From Microvelia longipes (taxonomy: Eukaryota > Arthropoda > Insecta > Hemiptera > Veliidae), in contig JACMZG010001913.1 of the NCBI GenBank assembly GCA_018340805.1, forward strand, positions 40,220,557-40,284,556: a stretch of 64,000 bases of DNA, written 5' to 3'. The notes beneath the pieces were generated by a model, which was not told the DNA's origin, ran no database searches, and saw only the letters and a list, made by a program, of their open reading frames with translations. The stretch's first letter is position 1. Every line of letters starts with the position of its first letter. The translations under genes and the position numbers were made by a program. Positions 31,861-43,639 of the stretch are shown here, in pieces.

Positions 31861-32155
31861 ATTTAGTACAAGCTTGTATCTTTACGTAATAAATAAGAAC
31901 ATTAAGTTTCGTTTCAATACGACAACTATATCTATTATTTTTGTTGGATCATAAAAGTAAAGCAGCATCAAGCGTAGTCAGTGATTGGGTGACCGCTGGG
32001 AATTAAACATACAAGAGGTGTTTCAGTATACATTTGACAAACTGTATATTTTGAGGACGAGCGAAGCGAGTCCAGCAAATGACACATCGGATGAGCGTAA
32101 CTTATCCGATGCGATGTGGAAAAGTTCCGAGGTACCCCGTACACAATTTTTTAAG
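31861..32155 (+). repeat. R5S repeat, most intact copy
   Basis: Head GTTTCGTTTCAATACGACAA; 5S-like block AAGTAAAGCAGCATCAAGCG then TAGTCAGTGATTGGGTGACC and GCTGGGAA (31,967-32,010); tail GAGGACGAGCGAAGCGAGTC at 32,052; end GAGGTACCCCGTACAC near 32,130. The block matches 5S rRNA box A to box C. An inverted pair CATCGGATGAGCGTAA/TTATCCGATG lies in the tail. Confidence 0.7.
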
Positions 32156-32159
32156 AAAT

Positions 32160-33460
32160 AAATACAATTTGTTTTTACAAATTCGGCCAAAGATTACAAG
32201 TACTAACCTAGTCTATCTATTATATAAAGAGTACATACATAAAATAACCTTTGCTTCAACTGTAATTTAAGAAGACACAGTAAAGTTAAAATAGAGTATT
32301 CTTATTCGAACGAGATTGAACTAAATCCCTTTATACTATAAAAGCTTATATGAATACTACTCTAGAGTACCATAATTGTACATTTAAAGGAGAGAGGAAG
32401 GAGGGGAGGTTCAAAGTAGATAGGGTTAAAACTCCCTTGCCTTTCCTAGTTTTTCCTTCCCATTGTTAAAAGTCACTTTCAGAAGAAATTGTCTAAAGAA
32501 ATTTTAACTCGTGTTTCCGTTTCGTCTCGAGGAAAAGACCCACTCTTAAAGGAATATAAAGCATTGAATTAATAAAGTGGGGAAGCAATTTTATTTAATC
32601 ATAAATATTTTTCCATTTTATAAAATACCAATGAGAAAAAAGGAATAAAAGAAAAAGTACCGTAATAAAAAAAATGTAAAGGAGTCGAAGAAAGTAAGAA
32701 GATAAAAGTAGAAGAAAAATATAAGAGAGGAAAACAGTCTCATTAAAAACATTACTTTTCTTCTTTTGGAAATGGAAGTTTCGTAACCGAGACGACTTTT
32801 TTGGTTTTTCTTTTAGTTTATAAAACGTTAAAACTCCAACAAAAAAACGCCCAGGAAACACTCAAAAACAAAGAAGGCACCTGGAGAAAACTCGTGAAAA
32901 TTCTTAACTTTTTTAATAACTTTTAGATTATTTATAACATTGATTATTGCAATTAATTGAAAGTTAAAAATAACATCGTTACTATTTAAATCAATAAGTT
33001 TTGAGAATTATTAATTAAGAATTACCATTTTAAAACTATTGATTGTCATATATAATTTTAAAACGTTTCACCTTTGTGAATAAACTAAATTGAAAATGCT
33101 TGATAACTTTCTTAAGTGGTTTCAAACATTTTTTCATCTAAAAATGGTTTAGGTATTTCTTTAACGCTTCCCTAATCTCGTTTTTAACAGAAAAAAGACA
33201 ATTATTTTCTTCTTTTTGGAAAAAGTATTTCTTCTCTCAAAAGGAAATTTTAAAATAATTCAATTAAAAAATTCTTTATATATTCTTAACTTAACAGAAA
33301 ATAAAATAAAGGTTGGGTAAATTTTAACGTTGATGAAGATTTCGGTATCTCGTTAGTAAGACTATAATTATTCTTATTGTAATAGCTTGAATATGATAAA
33401 GCTTGTTTAGCAGGATTTTGTTTTATACATTACGTATGTTTAATTTTAGAAAAAAAAAAC
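32160..33460. other. AT-rich stretch without recognised gene
   Basis: A purine-biased segment at 32,630-32,730 (AGAAAAAG words) is the only notable composition. No gene. Confidence 0.4.
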
Positions 33461-33461
33461 A

Positions 33462-33612
33462 AGCCATGTCCACCGGACCTGTGACGAGGGTTTACGGAGA
33501 CACTGACCGGGACGATCGGAGTCACATCGACACCGATGTACGGGCGCTATGATGGGGACTAGCAATGATCTATTGCTAGTGGATACGGCAAGAAGCCTTG
33601 GTCTCACTGGTA
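33462..33612. other. GC-rich island in AT-rich DNA, unassigned
   Basis: About 150 bp rich in CpG (GACCGGGACGATCGG, CGACACCGATGTACGGGCG) followed by a perfect hairpin ACTAGCAAT/ATTGCTAGT at 33,558-33,580. Read on the minus strand it ends in a run of T at 33,450, like a Pol III stop. The minus frame is open for 65 codons but has no known domain; the plus strand has stops in all frames. It could be a non-coding RNA, a UTR exon or transposon debris. Confidence 0.3.
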
Positions 33613-33847
33613 ATGATTTCTTACAAAATGAGCTATAATACAATAGTAATTATATCATTGACAGCTGACAAAAAAGCTTTATAGGGACCTCTACTTTAAA
33701 TTATTACTGATTCTGAGGAGAAATAGATCCAAAACAATAAACAACACTAATTTTCCTCTACTTTTTAAGGCTTACCATAATAAATGTAAAAAATATAGAG
33801 TTACATGGTCGCTTAAAGATAGATGTTTGGAAAACAACTACAGTGAC

Positions 33848-34161
33848 CATAGAGATGTTATTACTAGAGAAGCCCTGTAGGGTAAATTTTGAAACATCGA
33901 GAAAGTAACCTGACCACTTACGCTGTATAAAAATATAATCAAATAATCAGTACAAGTTATTACAGTAACTTAAATAGTAGAACATTAAAAATATAAATCA
34001 AAACACAAACTATGTGCGGGAAGCCGAAAAAATAATTTATTATAACCTGAAATCACTCTTGAAGGAGGTTTCAATGAGGTTATACAGAGCCCCTAAGAGC
34101 TACAAAACGATGTTTCAGGCCTCTCAATGTATTGGAATTTGAGAGTAACAGTTACTCTATG
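33848..34161. mobile_element. MITE-1 copy g
   Basis: CATAGAGATGTTATTACTAG at the left, with a degenerate right end finishing ACTCTATG. Flanks ACAGTGAC and GAAGTAAC match 5 of 8. It abuts copy h, whose TSD starts at the next base. Confidence 0.75.
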
Positions 34162-34169
34162 GAAGTAAC

Positions 34170-34490
34170 CATAGCGATATTATTACTAGAGGGGCCCTAT
34201 TGGTTGAATTTTGAAACACTGACAAAATAACCTGACCACCTTCTCTTATAATATAATCAAATAATGAGTACAAAATTACAATAACTTATATAGGAGTACG
34301 TTAAAAATACAAATCAAAACACAAACAAGGTATAGGAAGCCGAAAACAATAGATTTATTATTGCCTTAACTCACTCTTGAAGGAGGTTTCAATGAGGTTA
34401 CACAGAGCCCCTGAGAGCCCTCCAATACGATGATTCAGGCCTTTCAATGAATTGAGATAGGCTATGCCCTCTCTAGTATATATCTCTATG
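34170..34490. mobile_element. MITE-1 copy h
   Basis: Ends CATAGCGATATTATTACTAG and AGTATATATCTCTATG. A perfect TSD, GAAGTAAC, lies at 34,162-34,169 and 34,491-34,498. Same orientation as copies a and g. At 321 bp with clean boundaries it is a good reference copy. Confidence 0.88.
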
Positions 34491-34499
34491 GAAGTAACA

Positions 34500-34870
34500 G
34501 ACTAAAAATTCCGTTAAAAACCAAAGAGGTAACTTTTAGTTAAGATACATTAAATTCTAAACTAAGATCTACAGTTAAAACTCCCTTTTTGGGACAAGAC
34601 CATAAATCTTTGTTCCTTTGGTAAATGATATTGATTTTGATTGCACAATATTTTTTAAAAGGAGGGAACAAATTTGTATAAATAGTACTAAGATCAGAGA
34701 TATCAGACTTCTTATCGCTAACATTAGGGTAAATCGATATATTATATGTCATTTCTTTAAACAATCTTTTTTTGTAGTATGCGGTTCAAACTCTAGAAGT
34801 TTAGCATTTTTATATTGAAATTTTTAATCTTGGGTGATACAATTTTGGGCCGAAGCACATCGTTTTAATT
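34500..34870. other. Stretch without recognised gene
   Basis: Short frames on both strands overlap each other and show no domain. Confidence 0.3.
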
Positions 34871-34879
34871 GTTTGACAT

Positions 34880-35290
34880 TAAAGAAATGATTAAAAAATT
34901 ATATGGAAAGCTCGACAAAATTAGTGTTATTTATTATTTCGGACCTATTCCTCCTCAAAACTAGTAATAATAAGTACTGACGCATTTTATGGTTTCAAAC
35001 AAATAGGACTGCATCAGTACCAAATTTCAAATCGATCTGATCATTTCATTCGCGTTTTATGCAATTTCGCGACATTAATGGCGGTTAAGGAAATCATAAA
35101 AAATATTTTTGGAAAGCACCACTAGAACTAAAATTTGGTTTTCATGCCAAGCGTCATCTCTCAAGCAAAAACACGCTAGACGCTGACACACAAAAACACA
35201 CACAATCACGAAAATACGGATATTTTGGGAAAACACATTTTTTTTCCTCTATACCTACAGTGTAAATGAGGGAAAGTCAAAATTACATTT
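34880..35290 (+). repeat. Dispersed module T, plus orientation
   Basis: CCAAATTTCAAATCGATCTG then CGCGTTTTATGCAATTTCG, a CACACAAAAACACACAC block, and TTTTCCTCTATACCTACAG then TGTAAATGAGGGAAAG. The last phrase parallels TTTTCCTCTATATACCC then GGTATAAGAAGGTGAGG at 59,939. This defines the module's 3' end. Confidence 0.55.
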
Positions 35291-35296
35291 TTTTAC

Positions 35297-35475
35297 CAAT
35301 TTATATTATTGACAAATAAATTTATTTATTTATTATTGACAAATAAATTTATTTATTTATTATTGACAAATAAATTTATTTATTTATTTTTGACAAATAA
35401 ATTTATTTATTTATTATTGACAAATAAATTTATTTATTTATTATTGACAAATAAATTTATTTATTTTATTGACGA
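35297..35475. repeat. Minisatellite, unit about 28 bp
   Basis: TATTGACAAATAAATTTATT followed by TATTTAT is repeated about six to seven times; units are nearly identical. Confidence 0.9.
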
Positions 35476-36408
35476 ATACCGATAAACTTTGTACACATAT
35501 TTACAATACATCAGGGGTTATAAATTAAACAAATGATTAAAAAATTAAAATACACAAAATTGAAATAAACATGTATGCACTCTAAGTAAGTGTGTGTTTA
35601 GGATATGGATGTGTTTGTGTAAGTTATCTATCAAATATGTACGAATAGACAGTATTTTTAAACATGTTTCCTACGCTCTGCGATTTAGACATAGCCTATA
35701 AATACGGGCAATCAAATACATGTTAGTTCTCGATGCTAATTTTACCAAATGTTAATTTCAATTAACAATTAATATTGACGTGCAAACGTCGTTTTTAAAG
35801 CTGGCATTAAAAAACATCCTCAGAGGTATTTTATTAAAAACTGTTTTAACTTTGGATGGAATGATATTATGTTGAAGAGTTAATGAAATCCAACAAAGTA
35901 TTTATTTAATCTGTTATGTCATCCAAGTTTAACGTCATAACTTCTAACTATATATTATAAATATATATAACTAACTATATATTATAAATATATATAACTA
36001 ACTATATATTAGTAATATATATCTTACTAAACAGTATTAGTCGTTACCTATCCAATGTTGTAATCCTGAGTTCAATGTTATAATCTTGATTTCAAGATTA
36101 TACTCTTGTACCCAGTATATTTATACTGAGTTCACTATTATAATAATCCTGAGTCCAAAATATCCCGTCTCTCCAAATATGTAATACTAATGTGCAGAGC
36201 TGGAAGTACCTTGCCAACATGTTTAGATCCAAAACGGGTCGTTCCAAGAAGAAAGCAGAATCTGACATAAAGAGCCCGAATTGTTCGTGTTCTATTAAGT
36301 TTCCTAATTTAACATGCAGGGAAAGGGAGGTTAAATCATACCTTTTCATAAAAAATTGGGGTGCTGGTTAAAATATTAGGTGTGCGAGAGGTGGGGGTAA
36401 AGGAACAT
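35476..36408. other. Downstream region of the octopamine-receptor exon
   Basis: Holds a three-fold tandem of TAACTATATATTATAAATAT at 35,945-36,020 and a less regular set of ATAATCxTGAGTTCA words at 36,058-36,150. The 83-codon minus frame at 36,098-36,349 is not recognised. Part of this region may be receptor 3' UTR. Confidence 0.45.
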
Positions 36409-36610
36409 TCAGACGTACTGTGGCGGTGGCGAGAAGCAACAAGGGAAAACGCAGCGTAACGTGTTGCCGAACGCTTCTCTAAACTCTCTGTTGAAGTACG
36501 CGTAGATGAGAGGGTTCAGTGCTGAGTTGAAGTATCCTATCCAGAATAAAACGGCGACCACGATATCCGGACAGTAGCAGGCGTCTCCGCACAGCGTTGT
36601 GATGACGTAC
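36409..36610 (-). CDS. Octopamine beta-like receptor, TM7 and C-terminal exon
   Basis: The receptor is a rhodopsin-family GPCR for octopamine, coupling to Gs in known beta types. After acceptor TTTTCTGTTTAG (ending at 36,611) the exon starts with G completing a codon from the previous exon; Trp is expected there in the family (LWYVITT). It then reads [58 protein letters not shown] and FSPPPQYV, stop at 36,409-36,411. TM7 carries the NPxxY motif (NPLIY), followed by helix 8 and palmitoylation-type cysteines. A possible donor (GTACGT at 36,417-36,412) just before the stop could instead splice to a further exon. Upstream exons are not seen in the window. Other biogenic-amine receptors share TM7, so subtype is an inference. 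Confidence 0.85.
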
Positions 36611-36890
36611 CTAAACAGAAAACAAAGCACGAAATATTACACCTATCTTAATTTATCATCACTCTCTATATAAACTACATCGAGAGTTTCATATGATGAA
36701 GTGACTGACCCTCCGGATATCATTTAGACTCCACTAATTCCTCCAAGCTCATTAGGCATAATGGTGGACAAGCATCACCCAAAACAGCAATGCAATGAAC
36801 ATTTTCAGCTCTGATCTGATCGTCGAGTACCTCCATCCAACAAGTAGATGATAGCCAACTCTCGCCGTTAACAAGTACATAGATTAAAAA
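36611..36890 (-). other. Intron next to the receptor exon, unassigned
   Basis: A minus-strand open frame (36,720 to about 36,890) reads GESWLSSTCWMEVLDDQIRA then ENVHCIAVLGDACPPLCL. It looks protein-like, but I do not recognise it, and it lies next to a SINE. Probably transposon-derived. Confidence 0.25.
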
Positions 36891-36894
36891 AAGA

Positions 36895-37155
36895 GTCACT
36901 CGTGGTGTGGTGGTTAAGGTACGCGGCCAATACACAGAATAAATGGACTTTAAACTTCTGAACTCATTTAGTCATAAGTTCAATCCCAGACGGGCCTCTG
37001 GGATTTTTATGAGAGGGATACAAATTCTGCCTACAAGTCTTTCAGAAGGAACGTAAAGCCGGTGGTTTCGAGCCTGTGCGTAGTCAGGTACTCGTTAAAG
37101 ATCCCTTACCCTAAATGAAACTGGGTATAGGCAAAATTTAGGACCCCTCATAGTA
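36895..37155 (+). repeat. tRNA-derived SINE
   Basis: Box A region TGGTGTGGTGGTTAAGGTAC near 36,902 and box B AAGTTCAATCCCAGACG near 36,977 give a Pol III promoter with tRNA spacing. The body contains TTTCAGAAGGAACGTAAAGC and GTACTCGTTAAAGATCCC, a core type frequent in arthropod SINEs. No clear A-rich tail or TSD was found. The spacing between boxes is slightly longer than in a tRNA. Confidence 0.65.
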
Positions 37156-37971
37156 GATTCATTATAATACTATAGTGTGTTTACCTTGTAGTTTAAAGTG
37201 TATGGAGGTTTGGTTTAACAGCGAGGGCACGTGTTTTTCCTAGTTTTCACTAGACTATAAGAGTCAGTAAAAATATGTATGATTGCTTGAAAAATTATAT
37301 AGGCTATATCAAATCATTTTAGAGCTAACAAATTTCTAGAAAGATCTAAGGTCTCTGAGATAAAACTAAGACTAAGGCCATTATTCAACGAAGTTTTCCT
37401 TACCTAAGCCTAATCTATTCCTAAAGGAGATATTAAGGCTTCCTTGATGAACCCTTAAAGTCTCCTTAAGGCCTCTGCAAGGAATAAGCCAGGTTTATGT
37501 AAGAAAAATGGCTTTGAACACGGGCCTCACATATATCTAGCAAACATCCATATTGGATTAGGGTTATTTGAAATGCTTTTTTTAATAACATTTCTTAAGA
37601 AATACGTCAAACACAGAAGATAAAAATCTAAAGAAAAAGTAATAATCTCGTATAGCATGCAACAATTTTTTTGATCCCGTAAAATTTGTCTCGCTTCTGA
37701 ATCCTTAAAATACTAAAAAGTTAATTAAAACTTAACTTGCTTTCAAGAACGGATTCAAAACTTTAAACTACTATTCAAGCCAAATTAATATTTGATTGAG
37801 TGGCTACTCCTAACAATAGGGTCGTCGTATAGAATAATTATTTAAGATCCCAAAGCTATTCGGAAACGACGTGAGAGAAATCTAAGCATTTTTAATAAGG
37901 ATTTGAAGATACGTGACTAGTTGTATAATTTTTTGCCTAGTGTAACGGTTTTAGCTAGTCCACAATCTAGA
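37156..37971. other. Stretch without recognised gene
   Basis: At 37,390-37,500 there are several CCTTAAGG-like words (CCTTAAAGTCTCCTTAAGGCC) around degenerate short repeats. Nothing else. Confidence 0.3.
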
Positions 37972-38063
37972 TCAGCGATTCTCAACCCCTTGGGTCGCGA
38001 CACAAAATTACATCGCGAGGAAATAATAAAAGTAAATTATTGTTAAATAAAAACAAATATATA
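37972..38063 (+). mobile_element. hAT-type 5' end, cut off by the Helitron array
   Basis: CAGCGATTCTCAACCCCTTG followed by GGTCGCGACACAAAATTAC is a characteristic hAT terminal sequence. It stops after about 92 bp where Helitron sequence begins; the other end was not found to the right of the array. Confidence 0.65.
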
Positions 38064-39170
38064 TCTATATAAATAAAATTCAAATGTCGCTACCGATGTT
38101 CCCTCTAAACTCGAGAACGACTGGACGAATTTTCACGAAAGTTTTTTACAAAATTAATCCACAGTGATGGGAAGGTTTGAGCCGAGTCTTAAGATGATTA
38201 GGGCATCTAAAGTGGTCTACAGGGGCATCGAAATATTTAAAAAAATCATAGCCTTTTTGGAGAGCATAAAATCATGCATGTCTAGAGCTATTATTTTAGA
38301 GCAGTACATTTACAATATTTTGATGCTAAAAATTTTGATTTTAGAGCTATAATAAGCTTCTTAGGGGAGTAAATAACTTTGAATAAAGTAATAAATATAA
38401 CTGACAATGGCCTCGGAATAAGTCTATAAAATTATGTCCATAAGTAACTTACGAACAGGAAACAATAATTGTACGAGTCTCAAAATCTTTAGGTATAGTT
38501 AAAATAACTTTAAAGGACTTCAGTTTTGTTTGTAAGTTTCATCATTTTACTGATTTTGTTAAAACTTGGTATACAGACTAATTTGTAGATGCACTGATTT
38601 ACAGGCTATGTAGTGCTATAAGCAGACAAATGGGAATAGTTGTGCACAGGGGCATAAATTATTAGTTTACTTCATTTTGATTACATTTAGTATAAAGACT
38701 ATTTAGAGGGTGCACTGATTTACAGGCTATGTAGTGCTATAAGCAGATAAAAGAAAATTGTGGTGGACAGGGGCATAAGTTATTAGTTTACTTGATTTTG
38801 ATTAGATTTAGTATAGTATATTTAGAGGGTGGACTGATTTACTGGCTATGTAGTACTATAAGCAGATAAAAGAAATTGTGGTGGACAGGGGCATAAGTTA
38901 TTAGTTTACTTGATTTTGATTAGATTTAGTATAGTATATTTAGAGGGTGGACTGATATACTGGCTCTGTAGTACTATAAGCAGATAAAAGAAAATTGTGG
39001 TGCACAGGGGCATAAGTTATTAGTTTACTTGATTTTGATTAGATTTAGTATAGTATATTTAGAGGGTGGACTGATTCACTGGCTCTGTAGTACTATAAGC
39101 AGATATAAGAAATTGTATAAAAATTATTTACTTCTTTAACACCCGTGCGAAGCACGGGTATCCCTGCTAG
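38064..39170 (+). mobile_element. Helitron copy 1 (canonical ends)
   Basis: Starts A|TC at 38,064, includes AACTCGAGAACGACTGGACG (a Helitron subterminal phrase common in insects), and ends with a 19-nt hairpin and CTAG|T at 39,167-39,170. It lacks coding sequence and holds five units of a 119-bp repeat. Confidence 0.85.
38585..39115 (+). repeat. 119-bp internal tandem repeat of Helitron copy 1
   Basis: The phrase ACTGATTTACAGGCTATGTA occurs at 38,593, 38,714, 38,833, 38,951 and 39,070, spacing 118-121 bp. First and last units are the most diverged, as usual for arrays homogenised from the middle. Confidence 0.88.
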
Positions 39171-40560
39171 TTATAAATACAATGTAATATGTTATAAAAA
39201 TATTACATATTAAAAATATATAAGTATACTTTAAAAAAAATATAAAAATATTTTATTAACTTAATTTTCTCTCGCAATCATGTTCAAACTTGAATAATTA
39301 TCGATATGAACTCAGGTCGGCTATCTGCCTTGTATTTGACACTTGTCCTCCGCTCTTCATCTGATACATTTTAAAATTTATTTTATGTAGGGTTTCATCA
39401 GTCAAAATTTATCAATTTACCACTTAGTGAAATGACCCAACATTTAACTGGCAGAATAGTTATTTATAATTAAGTCTACCACGCAGAATGTAGTAAAATG
39501 TCTCGTAAGTCAAAATTGGTCACATTGGTAGCACATTTTGCGCAAGGTCTGCCGGCCAAATGACTTATCATCTAACTAGCACACATGGTGTAATAAACTT
39601 TTCATATTTAACAGAAATAATTATAAATGTTTTTAGTTGGGACCTCTTCACTCAAAAATTAGTTTTTTTGGGCAATTTAAAGGTACGTCTGCTGCCCAAA
39701 TGACCAGATTTTAAGCTAGTAGAATAGTTTTTTTATTTGCTGTATAACTAAATATATTAAGCAGAATACTTTAAATTATCTTTTATGCTAGGACTAATTA
39801 TTTATAATTTGTCACTTTGGCATCATATTTTTCACAAGGTCTGCCGGCTAAATGACTTATACTTCCAGACATGGTGCTACTTATTATTTATATGCAACAA
39901 TATTGATTTCCATAATTTTCATTTTGGGACTTTTCCAGTCAAAATCGTGCTACTTTTCGGTGAAAACAGGACTTTATCTGCTGGGACACTGACCCATATC
40001 TACGGTGACAGATTATGATTTATGGTCTAAGTACCATAGACAAAGTTGATTTAGAGTGTTTTCATAGTGGGCCTTTTTGGGTCAAAATCTGGTACTTTTA
40101 CTTCAAATTTTAGTTCCGGTCTTCCAGATAAATGGGTTCTACCCGAAGCGGCAAATGTTTTTCATTTAGGTTAACTAAGCAGAATGACCCTAGCAAAACA
40201 TTGATCTGGGACTCTTCTGTCAAAATCGTATGTATTTTCAAGGAACTTTGACAACGTCTGCAAGACGAACTGCCAAGTAATAAGATGGCAGTTTACCGAG
40301 TCTATAATATATAGGCGTAGCAGCCTCATATACTTAAAAATCATACAGGGACTCCTCAGTCAAAATTTTGGGACAATTTGAACTTGCTCTGCCAAGAAAG
40401 AGCCCAATTCATAAAGTGGGAGGCTAACTGCATTAAAACATGCACACTAAGCAGAATTGAATTGTAAGGGTTTTACTGTGGGACTCATCAGTCAATATTT
40501 CATAATTTTGGTCACCATGAAAATTGCTATTGCTAGTTATAGCAAATATAATATATAATA
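39171..40560 (+). repeat. Array spacer with about eight diverged 160-bp subrepeats
   Basis: Subunits start with GGGAC(T)C(A/T)TC(A)GTCAAAAT-type text, followed by TCTGCCGGCxAAATGACTTA-like and AGCAGAAT phrases. The 77-codon frame at 39,785 (repeated at 42,864 and 45,369) lies inside these subrepeats and is not a gene. The spacer ends GCTAGTTATAGCAAATATAA, and GCTAGTTATA also occurs right at the Helitron CTAG end. Confidence 0.7.
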
Positions 40561-40566
40561 TTATAT

Positions 40567-42248
40567 AAATAAAATTCAAATGTCGCTACCGATGTTCCCT
40601 CTAAACTCGAGAACGACTGGACGAATTTTCACGAAAGTTTTTTACAAAATTAATCCACAGTGATGGGAAGGTTTGAGCCGAGTCTTAAGATGATTAGGGG
40701 CATCTAAAGTGGTCTACAGGGGCATCGAAATATTTAAAAAATCATAGCCTTTTTGGAGAGCATAAAATCATGCATGTCTAGAGCTATTATTTTAGAGCAG
40801 TACATTTACAATATTTTGATGCTAAAAATTTTGATTTTAGAGCTATAATAAGCTTTTTAGGGCAGTAAATAACTTTGAATAAAGTAATAAATATAACTGA
40901 CAATGGCCTCGGAATAAGTCTATAAAATTATGTCCATAAGTAACTTACGAACAGGAAACAATAATTGTACGAGTCTCAAAATCTTTAGGTGTAGTTAAAA
41001 TAACTTTAAAGGACTTCAGTTTTGTTTGTAAGTTTCATCATTTTACTGATTTTGTTAAAACTTGGTATACAGACTAATTTGTAGATGCACTGATTTACAG
41101 GCTATGTAGTGCTATAAGCAGACAAATGGGAATAGTTGTGCACAGGGGCATAAATTATTAGTTTACTTCATTTTGATTACATTTAGTATAAAGACTATTT
41201 AGAGGGTGCACTGATTTACTGGCTATGTAGTACTATAAGCAGATAAAAGAAAATTGTGGTGGACAAGGCATAAGTTATTAGTTTACTTGATTTTGATTAG
41301 ATTTAGTATAGTATATTTAGAGGGTGGACTGATTTACTGGCTATGTAGTACTATAAGCAGATAAAAGAAAATTGTGGTGGACAGGGCATAAGTTATTAGT
41401 TTACTTGATTTTGATTAGATTTAGTATAGTAATATTTAGAGGGTGGACTGATATACTGGCTCTGTAGTACTATAAGCAGATAAAAGAAAATTGTGGTGCA
41501 CAGGGCATAAGTTATTAGTTTACTTGATTTTGATTAGATTTAGTATAGTATATTTAGAGGGTGGACTGATTTACTGGCTATGTAGTACTATAAGCAGATA
41601 AAAGAAAATTGTGGTGGACAGGGGCATAAGTTAGTAGTTTACTTGATTTTGATTAGATTTAGTATAGTATATTTAGAGGGTGGACTGATTTATTGGCTCT
41701 GTAGTACTATAAGCAGATAAAAGAAAATTGTGGTGGACAGGGGCATAAGTATTAGTTTACTTGATTTGATTAGATTTGTATAGTATATTTAGAGGGTGGA
41801 CTGATTTATTGGCTCTGTGTACTATAAGCAGATAAAAGAAAATTGTGGTGGACAGGGGCATAAGTTATTAGTTTACTTCATTTTGATTACATTTAGTATA
41901 AAGACTATTTAGAGGGTGCACTGATTTACTGGCTATGTAGTACTATAAGCAGATAAAAGAAAATTGTGGTGGACAGGGGCATAAGTTATTAGTTTACTTG
42001 ATTTTGATTAGATTTAGTATAGTATTTAGAGGGTGACTGATTTACTGGCTATGTAGTACTATAAGCAGATAAAAGAAAATTGGTGCACAGGGGCATAATT
42101 AGTTTACTTGATTTTGATTAGATTTAGTTAGTATTTTAGAGGGTGGACTGATTCACTGGCTCTGTAGTTATAAAGCAGATATATAAGAATTGTAATAAAA
42201 ATTATTTACTTCTTTAACACCCGTGCGAAGCACGGGTATCCCTGCTAG
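40567..42248 (+). mobile_element. Helitron unit 2 with expanded internal repeat
   Basis: Lacks the TC start (ATTATATAAATAAAATTC instead). The 119-bp repeat (about 41,085-42,180) is expanded to about ten units, explaining the longer 3.08-kb period. Several late units carry 1-4 bp deletions. It ends with hairpin and CTAG at 42,248. Confidence 0.85.
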
Positions 42249-43639
42249 TTATAAATACAATGTAATATGTTATAAAAATATTACATATTAAAATATATAA
42301 GTATACTTTAAAAAAATATAAAACAAAAATATTTTATTAACTTAATTTTCTCTCGCAATCATGTTCAAACTTGAATAATTATCGATATGAACTCAGGTCG
42401 GCTATCTGCCTTGTATTTGACACTTGTCCTCCGCTCTTCATCTGATACATTTTAAATTTATTTTATGTAGGGTTTCATCAGTCAAAATTTATCAATTTAC
42501 CACTTAGTGAAATGACCCAACATTTAACTGGCAGAATAGTTATTTATAATTAAGTCTACCACGCAGAATGTAGTAAAAATGTCTCGTAAGTCAAAATTGG
42601 TCACATTGGTAGCACATTTTGCGCAAGGTCTGCCGGCCAAATGACTTATCATCTAACTAGCACACATGGTGTAATAAACTTTTCATATTTAACAGAAATA
42701 ATTATAAATGTTTTTAGATGGGACCTCTTCACTCAAAAATTAGTTTTTTTGGGTAATTTAAAGGTACGTCTGCTGCCCAAATGACCAGATTTTAAGCTAG
42801 TAGAATAGTTTTTATTTGCTGTATAACTAAATATATTAAGCAGAATACTTTAAATTATCTTTTATGCTAGGACTAATTATTTATAATTTGTCACTTTGGC
42901 ATCATATTTTTCACAAGGTCTGCCGGCTAAATGACTTATACTTCCAGACATGGTGCTACTTATTATTTATATGCAACAATATTGATTTCCATAATTTTCA
43001 TTTTGGGACTTTTCCAGTCAAAATCGTGCTACTTTTCGGTGAAAACAGGACTTTATCTGCTGGGACACTGACCCATATCTACGGTGACAGATTATGATTT
43101 ATGGTCTAAGTACCATAGACAAAGTTGATTTAGAGTGTTTTCATAGTGGGCCTTTTTGGGTCAAAATCTGGTACTTTTACTTCAAATTTTAGTTCCGGTC
43201 TTCCAGATAAATGGGTTCTACCCGAAGCGGCAAATGTTTTTCATTTAGGTTAACTAAGCAGAATGACCCTAGCAAAACATTGATCTGGGACTCTTCTGTC
43301 AAAATCGTATGTATTTACAAGGAACTTTGACAACGTCTGCAAGACGAACTGCCAAGTAATAAGATGGCAGTTTACCGAGTCTATAATATATAGGCGTAGC
43401 AGCCTCATATACTTAAAAATCATACAGGGACTCCTCAGTCAAAATTTTGGGACAATTTGAACTTGCTCTGCCAAGAAAGAGCCCAATTCATAAAGTGGAG
43501 GCTAACTGCATTAAAACATGCACACTAAGCAGAATTGAATTGTAAGGTTTTACTGTGGGACTCATCAGTCAATATTTCATAATTTTGGTCACCATGAAAA
43601 TTGCTATTGCTAGTTATAGCAAATATAATATATAATATT

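Noticed and set aside
31967..32010. 5S rRNA gene
   Set aside because: Only the internal control region is similar. The 5' and 3' stems that pair in real 5S rRNA are absent, and the block recurs in a dispersed repeat.
38585..39115. CRISPR-like array
   Set aside because: The 119-bp units are contiguous with no unique spacers, sit in a Helitron, and the genome is eukaryotic.
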